Part shown: piece by piece, positions 43,401 through 54,519 of the stretch
Numbering within the stretch: position 1 is the first letter of the stretch
Layout: each line of letters starts with the position of its first letter
From: Apoda limacodes
Lineage: Eukaryota; Arthropoda; Insecta; Lepidoptera; Limacodidae
Length of the DNA stretch: 64,000 bases
Reading direction: 5' to 3'
NCBI GenBank assembly: GCA_946406115.1
Contig: OX291544.1
Span: forward strand, 23,205,521-23,269,520
Program-made: the position numbers and the translations under genes
Notes under the pieces: model-generated
What the model saw: the letters and a program-made list of their open reading frames with translations, nothing else
Databases searched by the model: none
Told to the model about the DNA's origin: nothing

Positions 43401-46273
43401 CAAACGACACGACGTCATGACACGACACGATGCATTACTGAGCACACCGATCGATCGTTCATCCGGCGCGTTCAGTAAACAAACACGAGCCACTTGTTTA
43501 AATAAACCGAGACACCGCATTAGCTGTTCTCGATTTCACTACATTAAAATACATTAACGCCTTTGAATTGCTTGTTATTTTTGAATTAGGCGACGTATTG
43601 GGTGTCGTGGGTGTTCCGGCTTTAAAGTGCGCGACAGTGGCAGGTAGCACATAAATCATACGTTTTTAGAGTGTTGTGGGAAATCGGCTGAAACGGAGGC
43701 TTTTAATTTTTGTCATGTCCATCCTTATGTCACGGCCTTATATGTATTTATACTTCCGTCATCTTTACATCGATTCGAATAAAAATCTACAGTCTTTTAT
43801 GAACCGCCATACAAATTTAGAAAAAGGGGTTTTAAGGATTGCTGTCCATACATAGATAAGATAGAAACTAAGTGATTCGAACAAAAAAATTCGCGCACTA
43901 TTGTGTGGGCTGATAGGATATGTCGTTGGATAGATTTTAAGTTTAATTTTATTGCGTCGTAAATATAATTTTGTTATATTAGTAGTTTTAACCAAAATTG
44001 TTTTAAAATTTAAATAAATTAGCTATAATTTTTTTCAGATATCCGTAATAAATTACAGAACCATTACAGAACCTAACTTAAAACGTGTGCGACCCACCTG
44101 GTCAGTTTTTTAGGGTTATTACTTTTTATCATAAAGCTGTTGCATGAATTTGTATCTATCTTTAACTTTTACTAAGCTACTGGTTTTAGCGCGTCTAACA
44201 TACAAATTCCATAAAGCAGATTGGGTGAAATCGGTAGGAACGACCAGTGTATTTATAATCAGCCTTTTTAAATGCATATTAGCAAAAGTATGTGCTATAG
44301 CAATCAAGAGAAAGTTTTCAGAAACATTAATTAGTCTTTTATATCGGTCCTATGACAATAATGTTAACGTTTACTCAGGCAGGATTTGGATGTTAGATCG
44401 CAATCTAGTAATATAGCCATGTTATTGTGGCTGCACGTAACTCTTTTCAAAGTTTTACCAGTGGTTATTGTTTTTTTTATACCACTAAGGTGTCAAACAA
44501 GCTTACGGTCCGCCTGATGGTAAGCGCTCACGCGTTGCCGACCCTCAAAAATCCAATAACTTCTTTCTTGGAAATCCCCATACTGTAGTCCTTATAGAAA
44601 ACCTTGGCGGAGAGCTCATTCCACAACCCAAGCGTTCGCGGGAGGAAGTTTCTCTGAAACCGCACTGTACGCGACCATTTTAGTTCTAAAATGTGAGAAG
44701 GAATTCCCCGCCGATGGCAAGCGGTGCGATGGTAGAAAGTAGCCGCGGGCATCATTTCGAACAATTCCTCAGAACACATCTCATTGTATAAGCGGGTTGT
44801 ATTGCACTTTTTCGTACCTCATTAGATTTTGGGGATCTTTTAGTTTAATTTATATGCGTTACTCTTGAACTGTTACAATAAATGAAAAAAGATTCCCTGG
44901 TCAGTAAACTGAAAAGTGATACTATCTAGCATGATGGCGCTTATGGCTTGTGAAATTGTTAGAGTGTAGTTAGTGAATTATACTTGCGACAAAAATTTTA
45001 TCGCTAAAGTAAGGTGATATTTTCAGCAATATTTAATTCTTTATTTTCAATAATTAATAAAATTTAAATCTATTTAAATATTTAATGTCTCGAGAGTTTC
45101 TACTATACACATATGATAAAATGTTGTCTACATGCTTACTATAGCAAACTTTGTACAGCTATCTGCAGCCATTACAAAAATAGGGGACTTAAGTTGTAAA
45201 AACGTAACGAAGTGTAACGTAAGTATTTAAGTACAGTTAAAGTAGTTATATGCAACTTATATGTGTCACAAAGATCCAATAAAAGTGTTAAAAACTCTGC
45301 CAAATCACTTAGAGATGTAACAGTTACAGTTAAACCGTTTTGATGACCTTTCAGTGTTAAGAGTGTATTCGTTGCAGTTATACAATTTGCACTATAGGAA
45401 CCATTTGGAATCATTTATTACTCAAGTTCAATACATAAAGGTGATGTAGAAATCAACAAAAGTACCTACATCATTATTATATAGTTGAGTTTTTAACACT
45501 ATTTAAACACTTGTACAATTATAAACATTTGAAAGCTTCAATAACATACATTTGCCTTAAAAAGTATCTCGTAAATCTCTAATAATATACAAGATCGCTC
45601 TTTAGTTGATGTAGCAAAGGCAGTTATAGTACTGCGTGAAAGGCGCGACATTACAATGTTTATTATTGTTACCAAAATTCTGTTTAATACTATACAGCTA
45701 AAATATTCTAAAAGGCACTAATATAGAACCCACGGTCGCAAGAGATACGTTTATAACGCTTTATTACCTTATTTTAGTGATAAATTCATTTCTTAAAGGA
45801 CTAACTTTGCTAGTTGGGTAGTCAATCACGTTGTTGTGCTTTTGGTTCAATTCCCGGTAGGGGCTAGAAAGGTTACAATTTCTGCTAAAAATATCCTGGT
45901 TTGTTCCCAGTTATCTAACAGCGACCGCCTCAGCACCTTAAGGACAAATTACCATCGGTGAACTGAGGATAATACGACCACTGCTTACTTGTTTCCTCAA
46001 CAGTTAACGTCCGTAATATTTCGACCACCTCTTTACAGATGAGAATTCATATTAGTGTTTTTCAACGCTTTATATTTTTTTTATTTATTACATGGATACC
46101 CAATACTTTGTTACCTGTGCTGCCATAATACGCTGCCGCTCCTTGATAAGCCCACACTTAGGACATTGGCAGTGTCGATATGCGCAGGCTTTCTTGTGTC
46201 CGCGCAGACTGGAGATGAGCCCGTGGTTCCGGCACCGAGCGCACTTCGGTATCCGGGCCCGTCCGGTATTCAT
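39621..46273 (-). CDS. dmrt93B: DMRT93B-like transcription factor, 4 exons
   Basis: Exons: 46273-46115 (53 codons), 40980-40807 (58 codons), 40361-40264 and 39789-39621. Donors are GTAACA, GTAAGA, GTACGT and GTTAGT, all acceptors are CAG, and all phases agree. Exon 1 encodes the DM zinc-binding DNA-binding domain: [31 protein letters not shown] and [16 protein letters not shown], with the Cys/His ligands C11, C14, H17, H26, C30, C35, C37 and C40 in place. Exon 2 continues [19 protein letters not shown]. Exon 3 is Ser/Pro-rich ([18 protein letters not shown]). Exon 4 carries the DMA domain ([37 protein letters not shown]). DM plus DMA and the [12 protein letters not shown] form fit the dmrt93B/DMRT3-type group rather than doublesex. 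In insects these factors act in neural and gonadal development. The start has a good context (ACCATGA). Further exons may follow below 39621; if not, the frame runs on to a stop at 39543. Intron 1 is 5.1 kb and contains LINE copies. Confidence 0.85.
39985..40172 (+). mobile_element. tRNA-derived SINE in dmrt93B intron 3
   Basis: GGTGGCTCTGTTGGCACTGA resembles an A box and ATCGGTTCAATCCTCGC a B box. The body has GTGAAAAAGTATTTAAG and AGATGGCGCTGTGTG before the end. It lies between dmrt93B exons 3 and 4. Confidence 0.7.
40408..40442. repeat. (AT)n microsatellite
   Basis: Alternating TA tract in dmrt93B intron 2. Confidence 0.9.
40981..42838. other. dmrt93B intron 1, left part: no element recognised
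   Basis: AT-rich apart from a GC-richer patch at 41670-41760 (GTTGGCCAAAGTTCTACC, GGCGGTGTGGCGGTAACC). A short ORF at 41126-41320 has no known motif. A 42-bp patch CAGGTGGGCCGTATGC (about 42197) looks like repeat debris. Nothing else is seen. Confidence 0.4.
42840..43105 (-). mobile_element. degenerate LINE tail, same family as 12168-15173
   Basis: CGGTCCGCCAGATG, CAGTGACCGTAGCC, GTGTTGCTGATCC, ACTTTCTTCTGGAAGG and TCTGTAGTCCCTGTGG with CTGTGCGCGACTATTT keep the order of the 12-kb LINE 3' part, with strong divergence. Confidence 0.65.
43370..43540. promoter_or_regulatory. GC-richer patch in dmrt93B intron 1, possible regulatory sequence
   Basis: Differs in composition from the AT-rich intron around it. 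It contains CGACACGACGTCATGACACG, GATCGATCG, GCGCGTTCAGTAAAC (an arthropod initiator-like TCAGT) and a TGTTTAAATAAAC palindrome. A minus-strand 82-residue frame runs across it without a known motif. An enhancer or alternative promoter is possible but unproven. Confidence 0.25.
44119..44307 (-). other. unassigned open frame in dmrt93B intron 1
   Basis: 62 residues ([35 protein letters not shown]). Composition looks protein-like, not low-complexity, but no motif is recognised. Both strands are open here. It could be a repeat-encoded remnant. Confidence 0.2.
44470..44810 (-). mobile_element. 5'-truncated LINE copy, same family as 12168-15173
   Basis: Poly-T (44470-44478) is followed by ATACCACTAAGGTGTC and the ORF tail with [39 protein letters not shown] and [12 protein letters not shown]. 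This is nearly the same protein as the 3' end of the 12-kb element, so it is one of the younger copies. Only the last ~340 bp inserted. Confidence 0.88.
45172..45414 (-). other. unassigned 80-residue open frame in dmrt93B intron 1
   Basis: Starts with ATG in the context AATAAATGATT and encodes [32 protein letters not shown] and more. No low-complexity bias, but no recognised domain and no supporting splice sites. May be noise or a small unknown gene. Confidence 0.2.
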
Positions 46274-46679
46274 GGTATCTATTCGGCAGAAGATCTTTTA
46301 AGTTTAATGGTAGTGTCTATTCAATGAGAAACTTAATTTTGGCCGTCTTACACAAACTAATAGCAGATATCTCTTAAGGGTACATTCAGACATGGTGGTC
46401 ATCAATATAAACCCAAACGATTGGGCCCAATCACGCGGTAACCGCAAGAAAAATAATACTATGGTGTCCAGGCAGAGACACAGAACATGAAAAAAAATTT
46501 GTGTCAGATTCTTAGGCCTTCAAATCAAATATTTTTCTCTTGAAATATCCTTATTTGGTCTATAATTTAACGAATTGACGATCATTTAATGCCCCCGACA
46601 CTACATTTTTCATCTTCTTGAAAGTTTATTCTACTCCCTTTTTTAAACTGACGCACGCGAATCGCTAACTTTAAAAACC

Positions 46680-46800
46680 GGCCAAGTGCAAGTCGGACTC
46701 GCGCACCGAGGGTTCCGTACCTACCACCATTTACATAATTTACAAACATAAAAAGAAAAGTGTTCTGCTAAGCGGTCACCCATCCAAGTACTGACCAAGC
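46680..46800. repeat. GGTTCCG-family fragment, copy 5
   Basis: GGCCAAGTGCAAGTCGGACT, CGCGCACCGAGGGTTCCG and TACCTACCACCATTTAC form the head only; the rest of the element is missing. It lies about 400 bp upstream of the dmrt93B start codon. Confidence 0.75.
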
Positions 46801-47059
46801 CTGACGTTGCTTAACTTTGAATATCGTTTCTTACAAACAAACGTGCAACTGTTTCTTTTAATGATAAGATGGCGCTGTACCGGTAATTAAATTAAAATAG
46901 TAATGGCTTGGACCCATCTGAAACTAATGTATGCATCCAGTTTTGAAAAAAAAACCCAAAAAATTTATAACGGTAAGTTCTTTTCATTAAATAACTCAAA
47001 CATACTGGCTGGCATTATGGTGCTTGAAAAATGTTGCGCGTAAAAAAGAAAAAAAAGGC

Positions 47060-49300
47060 TGTAAAGCGTGAAAACTGCAAATTCTAAGTAGTCCAGTCAA
47101 ATTAGAAAATAAAACAACATTAATTGGTAGAGTTTTGAATTTTGGTGTACATGTTCATTAAGACCTCCCGTTGTGCATACTAAAAGTCCCCATCGATACC
47201 TGTTGCGCTCGCGACGCCATCTTGGAAAAAAAGTACCCTTTTTCAGTTTTTTGCTTATATCTCGGCAATAATTATTAATACGATAAAATCGTGTAAACAA
47301 AAACTTTAACTTATTTAATTTCCTATAAAAAAGCTAAGATATATTATTTAATTATCTCTTATACTTTAGCTGTAATCCGACATTAAAAAGTTTTTTTTTT
47401 ATACTTTTGCTATGGATATACAGTTTTGTTTCTGTTTACTCCTGAAATGTTCATATATAAGATATATATTCCATTAACTTATTCTATGACACTAGAAAAA
47501 ACATAGAAAGACATAGAAAAACCGACAGAGATGATGAGAAATAGAGAGAGAGAGAGAGAGAAGGGGAGAGATAATTCAGGGGCAGATGCATTATGCGACA
47601 TGATGTGTATAGCAGGGCGGAGTCCGCTTGGTGAATAAGAATAGCCACAAGGCTAGACTAACCAACCATCAGCTGATCATCATCGCGTTAGATTCCGATA
47701 AAAACCACCTTTCCTGAGTAGAACGTAGGCAAGGTTCTCGACAGACTGATAAACAAACTCAATTTTAACATTATGACTGCTACTAACTACGCCGTCAATG
47801 ACAACATAGCGTTTCTACAAAACATTAGCCTAAGTTTGCGCCTTCTTCTATGGAGTACTGAATGAACTTTGCTTTACAATCTCTTGATACTTATTATGTC
47901 CCTTGGGCCCCAGGCCTAGGAAGCTACTGCGATAGACTAATAAACAGGGACAAATTCAAGAAAGCTCTGAAAATAATCAGCTTACCACAGCTAGATCTCA
48001 TTCCTGCACTCATTAGATCTCTAATATTGATGTAGTCATCGAATCTGTTACCCAACAGTCACTTGCAATCTACTATAAGCAAGTGCATAAAATAAAAACC
48101 AGTTAAGAGCGATCACAGTGTATGTGGAACAGCTTATAAATGTAACAGCTTAATAACCGTTATGTTAGTATTTATTTAAAGCTGTCGCCACGTCGAAAAA
48201 TGGCGCTCCTATAGGTATAAATGTGCTCCGTGAAATCTGTGATGCAGTGCCGCTGTTCTGTTGTCCAAAATCTGAAATGTCTTTGGTAAAGAGGTCTATA
48301 CTTAGTGTCTATGAAATTACCTAGCCGTGATAGTAGTAACCATTAATTAAGTTTACTCAAACCGTTTAGTAAACTAAATTATCTATATGACGAGGGTTTA
48401 GGATATTTTTGGAGGCCAGGCTACATCCCTTCCATCGCGTTTTCGTGACTGCTCTTTCTTTAATATGCCTTTGTCGGATAGGAGTCAGAGGGACATAATA
48501 GCGTGAAGAAAGTCAAAGCAAAATGCGTCTAGCTAACAGAAACCTAGGCTTACGTTATGTGAACGCGCTACGTCAAGTATTTCCAGCCTATGACTATTGG
48601 TAGTATTGCAGTACTATAAATCGGAATAAGTTGCCTAAGTCTTTATGGAAAGTGAGGCACACCTAAGAGACGATGATCAGCTGATGGTCATGGCTTTACG
48701 GAATTGATAGCCAGTCACGGCTATTTCGTGGTACTTATATCCACCAAGTAGCCCCAAAACACATTCCGACCTAGCCATAGGTTCACATTATGTCACATAA
48801 TGCAATGGCCTCTTCCCTCCCCTCCTTTTTTCTCTCTTTCTCTCTCTCTCTCTACACTCTCTTTTTCGTCTCTCTCTCTCTCTTTCTGTCTTGGTAGTTT
48901 CGCGGAACAAATCTAAAAAATATATTTGAATCAAACATAAAACAAACGGTATATCGACAGCAAAAAAATAAATAATTTTCCTCTTTAACGCCGGATTACA
49001 GCTAAAATACTAGAGATACAATAGCAATATTTATGAGCTTTTTTATAGGATATTTAATAATAATCTATATTTTTCCGTATCAGCAAAAATTGCTGAGATA
49101 TAAGCAAAAAACAGAAAAGGGTACCTTTTTTCCAAGATGGCGGCGCGAGCGCAACAGCTATCGATGGGGACTTTTAGAATGTTCAACGAAAGGTCTTTAT
49201 GAACAAGTACACCAAAATTCAAAACTCTACCAATTAATGTTTTTTTAGTCCAAAAATTTATCTCATTTGACTGGCCTAAAGGAAGTTGAAGCGCATTCAA
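47060..49300. mobile_element. large foldback element, arms of ~0.8 kb
   Basis: The left arm 47060-47915 is repeated inverted at about 48485-49300. Matching landmarks from outside inwards: CCAGTCAAAT; AACATTAATTGGTAGAG with TTTTGAATTTTGGTGTAC; AAGTCCCCATCGATA; CAAGATGGCGTCGCG/CAAGATGGCGGCGCG; TTTTTTGCTTATATCTC; GTAATCCG(A/G)C; a GA/CT microsatellite (47540-47576 and 48820-48895); GCATTATG(C/T)GACAT; ACCATCAGCTGATCATC; TATTATGTCCCT. The arms are clearly diverged, with many substitutions and indels. The centre (about 47916-48484) holds no recognisable ORF. No transposase was found. The ORFs in each arm (KGTFFPRWRRERN...) are the same sequence read on opposite strands. Confidence 0.85.
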
Positions 49301-49659
49301 TTTAATACCTACTTATAAAATGAGTTCTGTAGCGATTCTAAAATGAATTTAGGTATTGCCTGATTTAATAAGAAAAGAGGCTTAAGCTATTACGAGTATA
49401 ATAGTAAGTTCTTTTTGATATTTGAATTTCCTAATATTCGAAATAAAAAGTAGTGTTTAATTTGGGTGAAAAGCCCATTTCAGATTCGGACTATTGGCGC
49501 TCTCACATCTCGTCAGAAATGGGGGTCTTTCATCCCTTAGTTAATAATGTACTATTGTGATAGGTGTGAGGATCATCCTCCCAAGTCGACTTATTCCTTC
49601 ATATAATTCGATTTGCTCAATTTGCCTATTCGCTTTATCCAACCCCCACCGGGTTTCCC

Positions 49660-49897
49660 CTACTTAAATTTTTAAATCGAAATAGATTGAAATGTTTGGA
49701 ATTTGCTTTTACCAATTTTTCGGCTTTATTAATATGTATAGCCATGCCAAATTACAGCTTTCTAGTAGGTACTAATAGTCCCTGAGCTAAGCCGCGGACA
49801 GACAGACAGACGGGCAAACGGACATGGCGAAACTATATAAGGGTTCCTTGTTGACTGCGAAACTATAAGGGTTCCTCGTTGACTACGGAACCCTAAA
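49660..49897. repeat. GGTTCC-type repeat, second subfamily
   Basis: GCCATGCCAAATTACAGC, AGCTAAGCCGCGGACAGAC, GGACATGGCGAAACTAT, then AAGGGTTCCTTGTTGACTGCG, immediately partly duplicated (GAAACTATAAGGGTTCCTCG) and ending CTACGGAACCCTAAA. Closest relative in the window: 60405-60737. Confidence 0.75.
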
Positions 49898-51640
49898 CAT
49901 GAGAGGATTTCAACGAAACAATCCGATTTATCAATATACTAGCTTTTGCCCACGGCTCTGCCCGCCCTAAATTCGGATATCGGTGAAGGATTTCATCGGC
50001 AACTCCTCAATGACAGGAGTTTCGGAATAAAATTTTGTAAATGAAGCTCTTACTTTGGCTATAATTTGGCTTCTCATTCATTTGTTTTCCAATATTTTTT
50101 TTAAACAAAAAATACTGTATTTATTTACTTATTCAACGAGCTCTAATCAACGATAACCCACTTGATGGGGAAAGTCAAACATTTTGCGAGCGTCCTTTAG
50201 CTGTATGATAGCCCCTCATAAACCATTTAATAAAATATATATGATTTGTATGGCTTTGAGTCAACAACTGCTTTTACTGTAAAAGTAGACGGACGGACAA
50301 TAATAACAAATATGTCGACCAAAAAAAAAATTATATACTATCTTATCTTACTCCGATATATCTACCTTTATTTAGTAAACACTGCTAAACTGATAGCAGT
50401 TTCCAAATTAGCAAAAGAGCCAACACTTCACTTCAAATAACATCAATTGATACACTCACAAAAAAACCAATTACAATAATATTTGATACAATTAATGTTA
50501 CAAAATTAATATAACGTAAGCTAAATTAGATATATCGGCTACACAGCACTCCTAACTGAAACTAAAACCAGCAGCGTTTTATGAAATCTTTGGTGTTTCC
50601 CAAAAGAAAAAGATACAGAGGGCGTAACCATAAATATTTAGAAACATGAACTTTGTTTCTTTAGACATAAATGTTAAATTCGTAAAATCAATACATGATA
50701 CAGGACAGCATCTGGCGGTTCCAATTCCGCCCAGCTTCAGATCTCGACCAATCCAAGGGTTAATACTTCGGGATTGGCTATAACTAGATACCACAGTGGA
50801 TACTTAGATACCTATATGAGTAAAAATAAATAAAACTTAAGAGCTTTATTCTTATTATGTTACATTAGAATGTTTTCTTTTCGCAGTCAGTGCTTCACCA
50901 AAATACGAGTAGGTATAGGAACCTACATGTTAAATAGATAGGTATCGCTTTCAGAAATTGGTGACAAAGGGGCATAGTAAGGTATTCTATTTCTTTTAGA
51001 AAATTTATTATAATGTAAAATAATATACTTAACAGTTTTACTTTTTATAATTGTATTTTGTTGAATATTTTCAAAGTTGTTTTAATAGAAAGATATATAT
51101 AGATGAAATGAAACAGGTACCTAAATACCCCGTTTTTGTGCAAATTTTGTGGAAAAACTATAGCATCTGAAAAATTTTAAAAAAAATTTGTTGAAAAAAT
51201 TACTTTTGTCTAGTGCGTTACCTTAGGGACTGTGTATTCTCATTTTTTGAATTTATTGCTAAAAAAATCTAAGCTAATGGAAGTAACCATTATTTCAACA
51301 ACTGTGCAAATTTTTAGAGCGCGTGTTATTGCATTTATACCTATCTTATACTTACTTAATGACAGTCGGTTAACCTGGTGCACTGACTAGCTAAAAGTCA
51401 AAATATGTGACTAAGTTGGACAGAATAGGTAGTTGGACACAGGGGAACAACCCTACAAAACGATATACAAAAAATTTAGAGATACAGGGCGCGTCGTCAT
51501 TTATACATAGGTACCTATAAAATGCTTTGTCCTAAATGACTGACTGACGGATCAACGCACAGCCTAAGCCGCTGATCGTAGAGACCTGAAACTTGGAGGG
51601 TGTGTTCTTTGTATGATGTAGGCATCCGATAAGAAAGGAT
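49898..51640. other. no gene; Helitron 3' fragment inside
   Basis: About 49941-50020 reads, on the minus strand, GGGCGGGCAGAGCCGTGGGC then AAAAGCTAG before T, the 3' end of a family-B Helitron. The rest is AT-rich with no recognised feature. Confidence 0.5.
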
Positions 51641-51828
51641 TTTCCGAAAAAGGGTCAAGTGCGAGACGGACTAGCGCAATAAGGGTAAACGGATTGTAAT
51701 GCAATTTTGGTAAGTTGGGTTGCACGCACGCCAGGGAAGGTTTCAGAATTAGTACAACCCTTTCAGAATAGGTTGGTGCGGCAGGTGTTTTAAAAAAAAA
51801 AAACAACGTTCGCTGGGTCAGCTAGTTA
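51640..51828 (+). mobile_element. family-A Helitron, 3' part
   Basis: CAAGTGCGAGACGGACTAGC, GTACAACCCTTTCAGAATAGG, then AAAACAACGTTCGCTGGG and TCAGCTAG before T. The 5' terminus is missing or too diverged to place. Confidence 0.65.
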
Positions 51829-52268
51829 TGTTATAAATTACCTACTTGAAATGTTGATAAATACATCTCATAGTAGGTAATGAATACCTACAACATTTTG
51901 CAATGATTTTAGTACATTTACATGCACCACGTTAATAATACAGGAATTCGCTTTCTGGTCTAAGATATCGCCCTCTTTTCTATATCTTTCTATTCTTTAC
52001 AAATATTTAAGAGAATCGGTACATACCGACGGTAGTACCGTTGCCACGTTTTTTTTTTTCAATTTTTTTTAATTTTAATTTAATTGCTAATTCATATTTT
52101 CAGTTGAAAATTTACTCTGACCGTAAAATCTCAAAAACATGACTTTGAAATGAGCTTTCCTTCTTATACATAGATATTTTTTATCTTTTAATCTATGCAA
52201 ATACAATATAAAGATACGTACTGGAGCAGGCTATGCCCGCTCGTGTCTCTAATTAGGTCATATTGAAT
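51829..52268. other. no gene seen
   Basis: AT-rich spacer between a Helitron end and the Tc1 element. Confidence 0.45.
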
Positions 52269-53817
52269 GGCCTGCAAAAGAAGGTATAGGTAACAGTTTT
52301 TAAATTGAATTTTGCTCCTAAACTATTAAACTTAGACTTGAAATAAAAACAACATTTAGAACAGTTAAAAAGATTTTTTGAACATAAGTCTAGTTTACTT
52401 AACTTAATGCTTTTAACATAAATGAAACATAAAAACAAAAAAAAACCATTTTCACTAAATGGCAAAAACTTAAAAAACCATGAAAAAAGTGTATGTAGTC
52501 TTAAAATCACCTTTTTAATAACTGATGTTGCCTCCTCTGGCTCTGATCACAGCTTCGAGTCTGTTTGGCATACTGAAGACGAGGTTTCGGAGACGATGTG
52601 GGGGGATATTATCCCATTCTTCCATCAGGGCCTGTTTAAGATCATTGAGGGTGACAGGAGGTCGACTGCGTCATCTGACCAGCCTTCCGAGCTCATCCCA
52701 AGCGTGTTCGATCGGGTTCAGGTCAGGACTTCTTGATGGCCAGGCCGTCAAGTTGATACCAACCTCCTGAATGTACTCTTCTACGACCTAAGCGGTGTGT
52801 GGCCGGGCGTTATCTTGCATAAGAATTGATCAATCACCCATATTTACCAGATATGGTCCTGCATACTCATTAAGGATCTCTTGAGCATATCTCACCCCGG
52901 TCAGAGTGCCATATTCTATGGCCACTAACTGTGTGCGACCTTCCGAAGTGATGCCCATCCGTGTACAGAGCCCCCGCCTCTTTCTGCAAAGCAGGCTTAA
53001 ACGTATCGGTCACCGGACCGCCTGTAGACTTTTCGTGTTCCGTCATGAGTGAATAATGAGAAACATGACTGATCCGTGAACAAGACTTTTGCCCATTCTT
53101 CTTCACCTCACTGTACGTGGTCACGAGCATACCTCAATCTGTTAACCCGATGCCCTGCCTCAAGTTTGGGACCGTTTGCTGGCCTGTAGGGCTCCAGGTT
53201 TACCTCAGCAAGTCTTCTTCTGACCGTGTCTTTGCTAATGTAATCATCTCTCATCAAGAGAATCTGCTGTTGGACCTGAACTGCATTGAGGTGACGATTT
53301 TTCAAAATAGTGCTGGCAATATATCGGTCTTCTCTAGCTGTAGTGCATCTGCATGGGATGGCCATTACATGGTCTTCTGAAGTGGTTTCCGGTTTCGTCG
53401 TACCTTTGTTTCACCTTGAAGACCGTTTTTAATGTCACACCCACCATTCTTGCAGTACGACGTATACTGATGCCTAGTTCCAGATGTGCCATAATTCTTG
53501 CACATTCTTCAGGTGAAAGAGGCATGATAATCAACGTTTACGTGCTGAAGATACCTTGGCTTATGAATGTAAATGATCAAAAACAAATGCGAAAAAAAAA
53601 GCAGAAAGCTAAAAGTAAAAAAATACAGCATTTGAAAAGGGAGCGTTTTTCTTTTTTTTTTAATTTTTAGCCGTCATTTAAAAGGAGGTTGTCAAAAAGG
53701 AGTTTCTATATAAAAAAACTAAATTTTCTACATAATGCTTTTAATTTCAAGTTTCTCATTTAAATAGTACAGAAGTTATCGTCACGTTTATGAGTGTTAT
53801 ACTTTCTTTTGCAGGCC
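52269..53817 (-). mobile_element. Tc1-like transposon with both TIRs, transposase broken
   Basis: TIRs GGCCTGCAAAAGAAGGTATA (left) and TATACTTTCTTTTGCAGGCC (right) enclose 1.55 kb. On the minus strand the transposase begins MIIMPLSPEECARIMAHLEL (53534), with helix-turn-helix residues GISIRRTARMVGVT. It continues in another frame with ARDHVQ and RHLNAVQVQQQI...YISKDTVRRRL (53365 on), then the catalytic region in further frames (about 53130-52700). The third-Asp region (R-S-P-D-L-N-P-I-E-H-A-W-D) is readable at about 52720-52680. Multiple frameshifts make it inactive. The immediate TA flanks are not clear. Confidence 0.82.
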
Positions 53818-54059
53818 AGTTTACAAACCGATCGTAAATAAGGTTTGATATTCGCGTAGAGACAACAATCAAGAAAAATAAAATAGTTTGAATTTAGATT
53901 TCTATAGAAGCAAAGACACATGCAACACATGCATTTTTATGAAGTCTTCGTTTGTTAGGCGACCTCGTCAGATACTTGATCCGAGATGGGTCGTTTTGTT
54001 TTATATCATGGGCTACTAGAGTAAAATCAACAAAAGCATCAACGTTTTGCCAAGAAAAG

Positions 54060-54420
54060 TCATGTAGATATATCCCGCGAGATAATAGTTGTGATACGGT
54101 GCGACGCCCTCTTGCCTCCTATCCACAGCAACAGGTTTAATTGAGGCAAGATTATCATCTTTCCGCTCTCACCAAGGAGCATTAGCATGCCCCGCGAAGT
54201 TTTAGGAGAAGTGTAACGAGCGCACCTGAAGCCATCCCGTAGCCACACAATGGGACAGTACGTTTACTTCTGGATCTTCTTTGAGTGTAGTCCGCGGTGT
54301 TGGGCTCATTATATGGCCGCTCAGTCGATAAGATGCTTTGTTTCATTAGGCAGGCTATACTATAGTTGATGACCATGAGAGGATCAGGAACTCCGTCCAA
54401 GAATAGAGTTAGGTGGAAAC
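54060..54420 (-). other. unidentified coding-like remnant
   Basis: Composition is higher in GC than the surroundings. Minus-strand frames give VPDPLMVINYSIACLMKQ, WLRDGFRCARYTSPKTSRG and VDRRQEGVAPYHNYYLAGY in different frames. It looks like a damaged protein-coding or transposon sequence; I cannot name it. Confidence 0.3.
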
Positions 54421-54519
54421 ATGTAAATTAATTAGATTTAAGTAATCAAATTCTTTATTATAGCCGCTAGAATAAAAGTAAAAGGAAAATATACATATTA
54501 TTTGAACCTACGATTCCTT

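Noticed and set aside
46055..46327. Plus-strand frames of 69-90 residues at the dmrt93B first exon
   Set aside because: The DM domain is encoded on the minus strand; the plus frames are by-products.
47097..49300. Similar small 'proteins' (KGTFFPRWRRERN...) at 47097 and 49033
   Set aside because: They arise from the two inverted arms of the foldback element. Similarity is explained by the inverted repeat, and one frame contains no supporting start or splice context.
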